Source: Acidobacteriota bacterium (lineage in GTDB: Bacteria > Acidobacteriota > Terriglobia > Terriglobales > Acidobacteriaceae). Taken from it: 14,747 nt of DNA. Shown here piece by piece: positions 11,691 to 14,747 of this stretch. Below the pieces are notes generated by a model. That model saw only the letters and a list, made by a program, of their open reading frames with translations, was not told where the DNA came from and made no database searches. The translations under genes were made by a program, and so were the position numbers. Positions within the stretch are counted from its first letter, which is position 1, and every line of letters starts with the position of its first letter. The stretch spans positions 1-14,747 of the forward strand of contig JAJXZK010000423.1 of the NCBI GenBank assembly GCA_021780095.1, read 5' to 3'.

Positions 11691-13064
11691 CTAAAAGGGA
11701 TTTGATTGATTCTGGCTTGGACTGGAATTGGAGCTATCAGACGGTCCGTTCGATCCGGATGGACTGGATCCAAACCCGCCGCTGCTCGAACCAAGTCCTC
11801 CGCCCGAACCAAGTCCTCCGCTCGAAGATCCCAGTCCACCGCTGCCTGATCCGAGGCCAGAACTGGGAGAACCGAACGAGTTGCTGTTCGATCCGCCCAC
11901 ACCCGGCGATGACATCCCGGCTGGGGTGCCAATACCGGCTCCGGGAGCTTGCCCGTTGCCCTGTCCGACTGCGGCGGTAATTTCCTCCTGCGGATTATAG
12001 ACAAACTGCCATTGGTCGTATGCCTTCTTCTTTCGGTAAACGAGGATAGACGCCTTCTTCAAGGGAACGGTTACCCCGACAATGGGTCCGGCAGAGGCTC
12101 CCGCGCCATTCAAGCCGCCGCCGGCTGCTGTGCTTCCCGGCAATCCGGGCACGCTGGGCGACCCGTTTGCGCCACCGAGCGATCCATTGCCTTGGGAGTT
12201 GCTGGAACCGAAGATGCTTCCTGAGTTCATTCCGCCTGAATTCATTCCTCCAGAATTCATTCCGCCGGGGCCGTTACTCATCGGCGCACCTGGTGACGAT
12301 CCTCCGCCACCAATTCCCCCGCCGGAACTATCGCCGCCTACGCTACCGCCCGTGGATGCCGCCTGGCCTTGATCGTTGGGTGAGGCGGATGGACCACTCC
12401 CTGAGTCATTAGAAGAAGCGTTTCCGTTTGGCTGATCCCCACCGGCGTTGTTGCCAGAATTGGGAGAGTCGCTAAAGAAACTATCGCTGCCACTGGAATT
12501 GCTGTTCAGTCCACTGCCGCCCATTGAGGAGCCGGGGCCCGAAGAAGCGCCCAATGAGCCGCTGGCAGCGCCCATCGGGCTACTGCCGCCAATGCCGCCC
12601 GCCATGCCGCCTGCTCCCGACATTCCTGTCGCGGCGCCATTCACACCCGGCATTCCCGTCCCTGGCATCGCTCCGGCCCCCTGAACTTCCTGTCCAAAGA
12701 AACCCAGCGTCACCATCTGCACCTGACCGAGATGCAGCATCTTCCAATCCTTCTTGCCGGTCATGGGATCAATGTAGTCCTGACGCAGAAAGCGGATCTG
12801 GTTGCTCTCCTTCAGCTGGTCGATCGAGGTGGGATACGCTCCAAACTTGCGGTAATAAAGCTGGATGGCGCGCTTGTATTGCTCGCCGCGCTGTACCGTC
12901 TCCGCTTCCTTTTCGCGCTGAATTTCTTTCGCCATCTTTGGTGCAGCGAGCGCCAACCCGATGAGAAGGATGACGAACAAGAAGAGAAGACCGAGCAGCA
13001 GGTATCCTTGCTCGCCCGTGCGCGGGTCGGGAGTTCGAACATCGATTTTTTGCGGATGGATCAA
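11691..13064 (-). CDS. Pseudopilin (GspG-like) with long Gly/Ser/Asn-rich tail
   Basis: A 457-residue protein starting at TTG, fixed by AAGGAG at 13071-13076, 6 nt upstream. A prepilin-type leader (1-20, ending GEQG) precedes the hydrophobic helix YLLLGLLFLFVILLIGLALA (21-40). The usual Glu at mature position 5 is Gly25 here. EKEAETVQRGEQYKRAIQLY (51-70), FGAYPTSIDQLKE and RFLRQDYIDPMTGKKDWKM are the GspG-like pilin block (to about 112). Residues 129-326 are low-complexity Gly/Ser/Asn/Ala; a short ordered island follows (327-361: ASILVYRKKKAYDQWQFVYN), then a second Gly/Ser tail to 457. It is likely inserted in the inner membrane as a type II secretion or type IV pilus-like subunit. No other secretion genes are adjacent, so its machine is unknown. 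Confidence 0.85.
   Translation of the reverse strand: MIHPQKIDVRTPDPRTGEQGYLLLGLLFLFVILLIGLALAAPKMAKEIQREKEAETVQRGEQYKRAIQLYYRKFGAYPTSIDQLKESNQIRFLRQDYIDPMTGKKDWKMLHLGQVQMVTLGFFGQEVQGAGAMPGTGMPGVNGAATGMSGAGGMAGGIGGSSPMGAASGSLGASSGPGSSMGGSGLNSNSSGSDSFFSDSPNSGNNAGGDQPNGNASSNDSGSGPSASPNDQGQAASTGGSVGGDSSGGGIGGGGSSPGAPMSNGPGGMNSGGMNSGGMNSGSIFGSSNSQGNGSLGGANGSPSVPGLPGSTAAGGGLNGAGASAGPIVGVTVPLKKASILVYRKKKAYDQWQFVYNPQEEITAAVGQGNGQAPGAGIGTPAGMSSPGVGGSNSNSFGSPSSGLGSGSGGLGSSSGGLGSGGGLGSSSGGFGSSPSGSNGPSDSSNSSPSQNQSNPF
11784..11840. repeat. Tandem 18-bp repeats in the pseudopilin 3' tail
   Basis: Two nearly identical 18-bp units (11784-11801 and 11802-11819, one mismatch) are followed by a diverged 21-bp unit (11820-11840). 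They encode Gly/Leu/Ser repeats of the GGLGSS kind. The lengths are multiples of three, so slippage keeps the frame. Confidence 0.7.
12223..12267. repeat. Three tandem 15-bp repeats in the pseudopilin gene
   Basis: Three copies of a 15-bp unit around GAATTCATTCC (12223-12237, 12238-12252, 12253-12267) differ at only a few positions. On the minus strand they encode GGMNS three times. This is an in-frame slippage array, not a CRISPR: there are no spacers. Confidence 0.8.
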
Positions 13065-13070
13065 AAAGAA

Positions 13071-13076
13071 CTCCTT
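13071..13076 (-). promoter_or_regulatory. Ribosome binding site deciding the TTG start of the pseudopilin
   Basis: AAGGAG on the minus strand, 6 nt before the TTG at 13064. No ATG lies in a better position, so initiation at TTG is likely. Confidence 0.75.
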
Positions 13077-13242
13077 CTATAAAAATACGCTGCAGCTCAA
13101 GAAAAGTCGCGTTGCCGAGCGCGTCGATGTAGCATTCTCGCGGTTGTCTGCCGATGATTTTGCGGATGTCGGTGGATGCCATCAACTTGAGTTGCGTCCG
13201 ATCGAAGTGCTGGAGATGGTACGTCGCGCAGAATTGCATCCG

Positions 13243-14538
13243 CTATCGACGCAGAATCTGATGGGCCGCCCGCAGCCCGCTCTCCATTGCGCCATGCACT
13301 GTTCCCCAGTTCCCCGTCGTATCCGTATGTTCCCCGGCGAAGAACAATGTCGACTCGATGGGGTCGCTGAGAGCGTCCGGAACGTGCAGCGCACCCGAAG
13401 GCAAATAACTGTACGCCCCCATCGCCAGAGAATCCTGCTGCCACTCGTGCGATTCGGCTTGAACCAACAAATCGCCGAGTCGAGCGCTATCGACTGCAAA
13501 TATTCTCGCCAGCTCCCTGATGGCTTCGCCTTGTAACTCCTCGCTGGAACGACCGACGATGGCATCGGCGCGGGGGCCGCCATTCCAGGCGATCAGAGCT
13601 GCGGACGGTTCCGGAAATTTGGTCCACCACACGGGAAACAGTTCGCTGGAAGCATGAAGAAAGCTCAATTCATCGAGACCGTTGGCGCCAGGTCGAGCAG
13701 CGGTGTCCGTCCAGAATTTGCCGCGAAACAACAGGACCGTGCGACGAGCATGGCCGACGCGAATCTGCGACAGCAGGCGCATCGCGCGCTGCGGCGACGG
13801 AGAGATTTTCAGCGCGCCCAACTGCAGCACACCCAGCGGCAGCGCGATCACAACAGCGCTGGCGCGATAGGTTTTGGCTTCTCCGTCGCGCACGCACTCC
13901 ACTTCGACACTTCCCTGTTTCCATCGGATTGCGGTAGCTCGAGTCACCATGGAGATGGTCCCGCCCAGGTGCTCGATCTGATGCGCAAGAAATTCCGGCA
14001 CCTGCGCATAGCCGCCGCGAACGTGGAACATGCGAGCGCCTTCCGTCGCGTCTTCAATCGCCTGTTGCTTGGCCAAGGCTGCTACGCCGATGACACGATG
14101 ATCGGCGGCATTGAATCCCTCGACGAATCCGATCAGGCGATTTCGGCTCGCCTCAGGAACCTGCGCGATGTCGAGATACTCCGCGAATGAACAATCCTCG
14201 CGATCCCAGTCCTTGAGCGCCTCCATCCAGCGGAAGTCGGTGCGAAAATCATCTCCGCATTCCTGCAGGACGCCATGCTCCCAACAAAAATCCTTTCCGC
14301 CAAGCTCGTAGGTTTCCAAGCCCGCTTCATTGATCAGGTTCCATAAAATGGGCGGTTTCCCGTGGATAAATTCCGCGCCCAGTTCGACAACTTCCTGGCC
14401 GGCGCTGTAGCTGAAAATCCTTCCGCCTACACGATTTCGCGCTTCTACTACGTGCACCCGCAAGCCTGCGGCGGCCAGCTGCCGGGCCGCAGTTAGGCCG
14501 GCAATTCCAGCCCCTAGTACGAGGACGTCGGGATTCAT
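13243..14538 (-). CDS. FAD-dependent amine oxidase (monoamine/polyamine oxidase family)
   Basis: A 431-residue flavoprotein. VLVLGAGIAGLTAARQLA (5-22) is the FAD Rossmann motif (G9, G11, G14), followed by E32, the ribose-binding acid, and NRVGGRIFS (35-43). The C-terminal block FFAGEHTDTTGNWGTVHGAM is the second FAD signature of the amine oxidase family. The middle holds the substrate part with RGGYAQVPEFL and a WWTKFPEP segment. It should oxidise a primary or secondary amine to an imine with release of hydrogen peroxide; the substrate cannot be told. There is no signal peptide, so it is probably cytoplasmic. ATG 14538 was chosen; in-frame GTG 14547 and TTG 14553 would add three to five residues. 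It starts 30 bp after the TonB-dependent receptor stop and is probably co-transcribed with it. Confidence 0.9.
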   Translation of the reverse strand: MNPDVLVLGAGIAGLTAARQLAAAGLRVHVVEARNRVGGRIFSYSAGQEVVELGAEFIHGKPPILWNLINEAGLETYELGGKDFCWEHGVLQECGDDFRTDFRWMEALKDWDREDCSFAEYLDIAQVPEASRNRLIGFVEGFNAADHRVIGVAALAKQQAIEDATEGARMFHVRGGYAQVPEFLAHQIEHLGGTISMVTRATAIRWKQGSVEVECVRDGEAKTYRASAVVIALPLGVLQLGALKISPSPQRAMRLLSQIRVGHARRTVLLFRGKFWTDTAARPGANGLDELSFLHASSELFPVWWTKFPEPSAALIAWNGGPRADAIVGRSSEELQGEAIRELARIFAVDSARLGDLLVQAESHEWQQDSLAMGAYSYLPSGALHVPDALSDPIESTLFFAGEHTDTTGNWGTVHGAMESGLRAAHQILRR

Positions 14539-14568
14539 TCTCGGCACGGTCAATAGGATGCGGCGGAC

Positions 14569-14747
14569 TTACTTGCCGGCGTTCCAGCCCTTGGAGTGAA
14601 AGCGAATGCCAATGCGCGCCATACGAGGCGTACCCAGCGTCACGAGTGGGGTACGGCCAACTTCAATCTCGCGATTGAAGATGTTGCTGACGGCGCCATA
14701 GATTTCAGTCCGCGCACCGAAGCTGTGGGCCGCGTAGGCGTCCAATT
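14569..14747 (-). CDS. TonB-dependent outer-membrane receptor, C-terminal end (5' part outside window)
   Basis: Only the last 58 codons are present, ending GIRFHSKGWNAGK and TAA at 14571-14569. The visible sequence has the alternating beta-strand pattern of a barrel end: LDAYAAHSFGARTEIYGAVS, NIFNREIEVGRTPLVTLG, then PRMARIGIRF as the last strand. NIFN and TPRMARIGIRF are typical of the final strands of TonB-dependent receptors and OmpA-like barrels in Acidobacteriota and Proteobacteria. The final strand is followed by about nine residues instead of ending in an aromatic residue. It would import a siderophore, cobalamin or carbohydrate ligand, which cannot be chosen from this piece. The amine oxidase gene lies 30 bp downstream. 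Confidence 0.75.
   Translation of the reverse strand, partial: LDAYAAHSFGARTEIYGAVSNIFNREIEVGRTPLVTLGTPRMARIGIRFHSKGWNAGK

Noticed and set aside
12223..12267. Short direct repeats as a CRISPR array
   Set aside because: The copies are contiguous without spacers and lie within a coding frame.
12769..13239. Minus-strand frame beginning 3 bp after the amine oxidase stop, with a plausible-looking first 55 codons
   Set aside because: It runs into the pseudopilin gene in another frame for 300 bp, contains the pseudopilin ribosome site and has no recognisable domain. I cannot exclude a gene remnant at 13080-13239.

Overview
This window looks like chromosomal DNA of a Gram-negative, GC-rich bacterium, most likely an Acidobacteriota of the Terriglobia/Koribacter type. 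Evidence for this: an LPS (Kdo) pathway enzyme, a TonB-dependent receptor C-terminus, a pseudopilin-like protein with a long Gly/Ser-rich tail, and small conserved proteins of kinds I associate with that phylum. The phylum call is inference from protein style; no rRNA, tRNA, CRISPR array or insertion sequence was seen.

Layout. (1) Positions 1-2357, minus strand: a DUF4242 protein, a VOC/glyoxalase-fold protein, the Kdo-8-phosphate phosphatase KdsC and a secreted GH27 alpha-galactosidase that runs off the left edge. (2) 2422-6109, mixed strands: a small protein of five-residue repeats, a periplasmic YceI protein, a Cys-rich 76-residue protein overlapping tail-to-tail with a duplicated DoxX-type membrane protein, a YdeI/OmdA-type protein and an unrecognised membrane-anchored protein. 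(3) 6187-8659, minus strand: a MazE/MazF-like (ChpB-like) toxin-antitoxin operon lying between an intact ubiD-family decarboxylase gene and a frameshifted remnant of a second ubiD 3' end. (4) 8946-10156, plus strand: a stress-type membrane triad (YqjD/ElaB-like, YqjE-like holin-superfamily, DUF3618), closed by a hairpin terminator. (5) 10181-11615: a Cys-rich zinc-ribbon-like protein and a small two-helix membrane protein on the minus strand, then a HesB/IscA-type iron-sulfur carrier with a good sigma70 promoter on the plus strand. (6) 11691-14747, minus strand: the tail end of a TonB-dependent receptor, a flavin amine oxidase only 30 bp downstream, and the pseudopilin-like protein.

Most genes are housekeeping or stress functions in single or short transcription units. 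The points most worth a second look are the toxin-antitoxin module bounded by ubiD homology; the roughly 65-residue insert in UbiD that carries a perfect DNA palindrome, together with a glutamine at an expected metal-ligand position; and the pseudopilin whose two low-complexity tails show signs of in-frame repeat expansion. No stretch longer than 300 bp lacks a gene. The largest gaps are 8660-8945 and 10970-11243; both are described under the neighbouring regulatory features.
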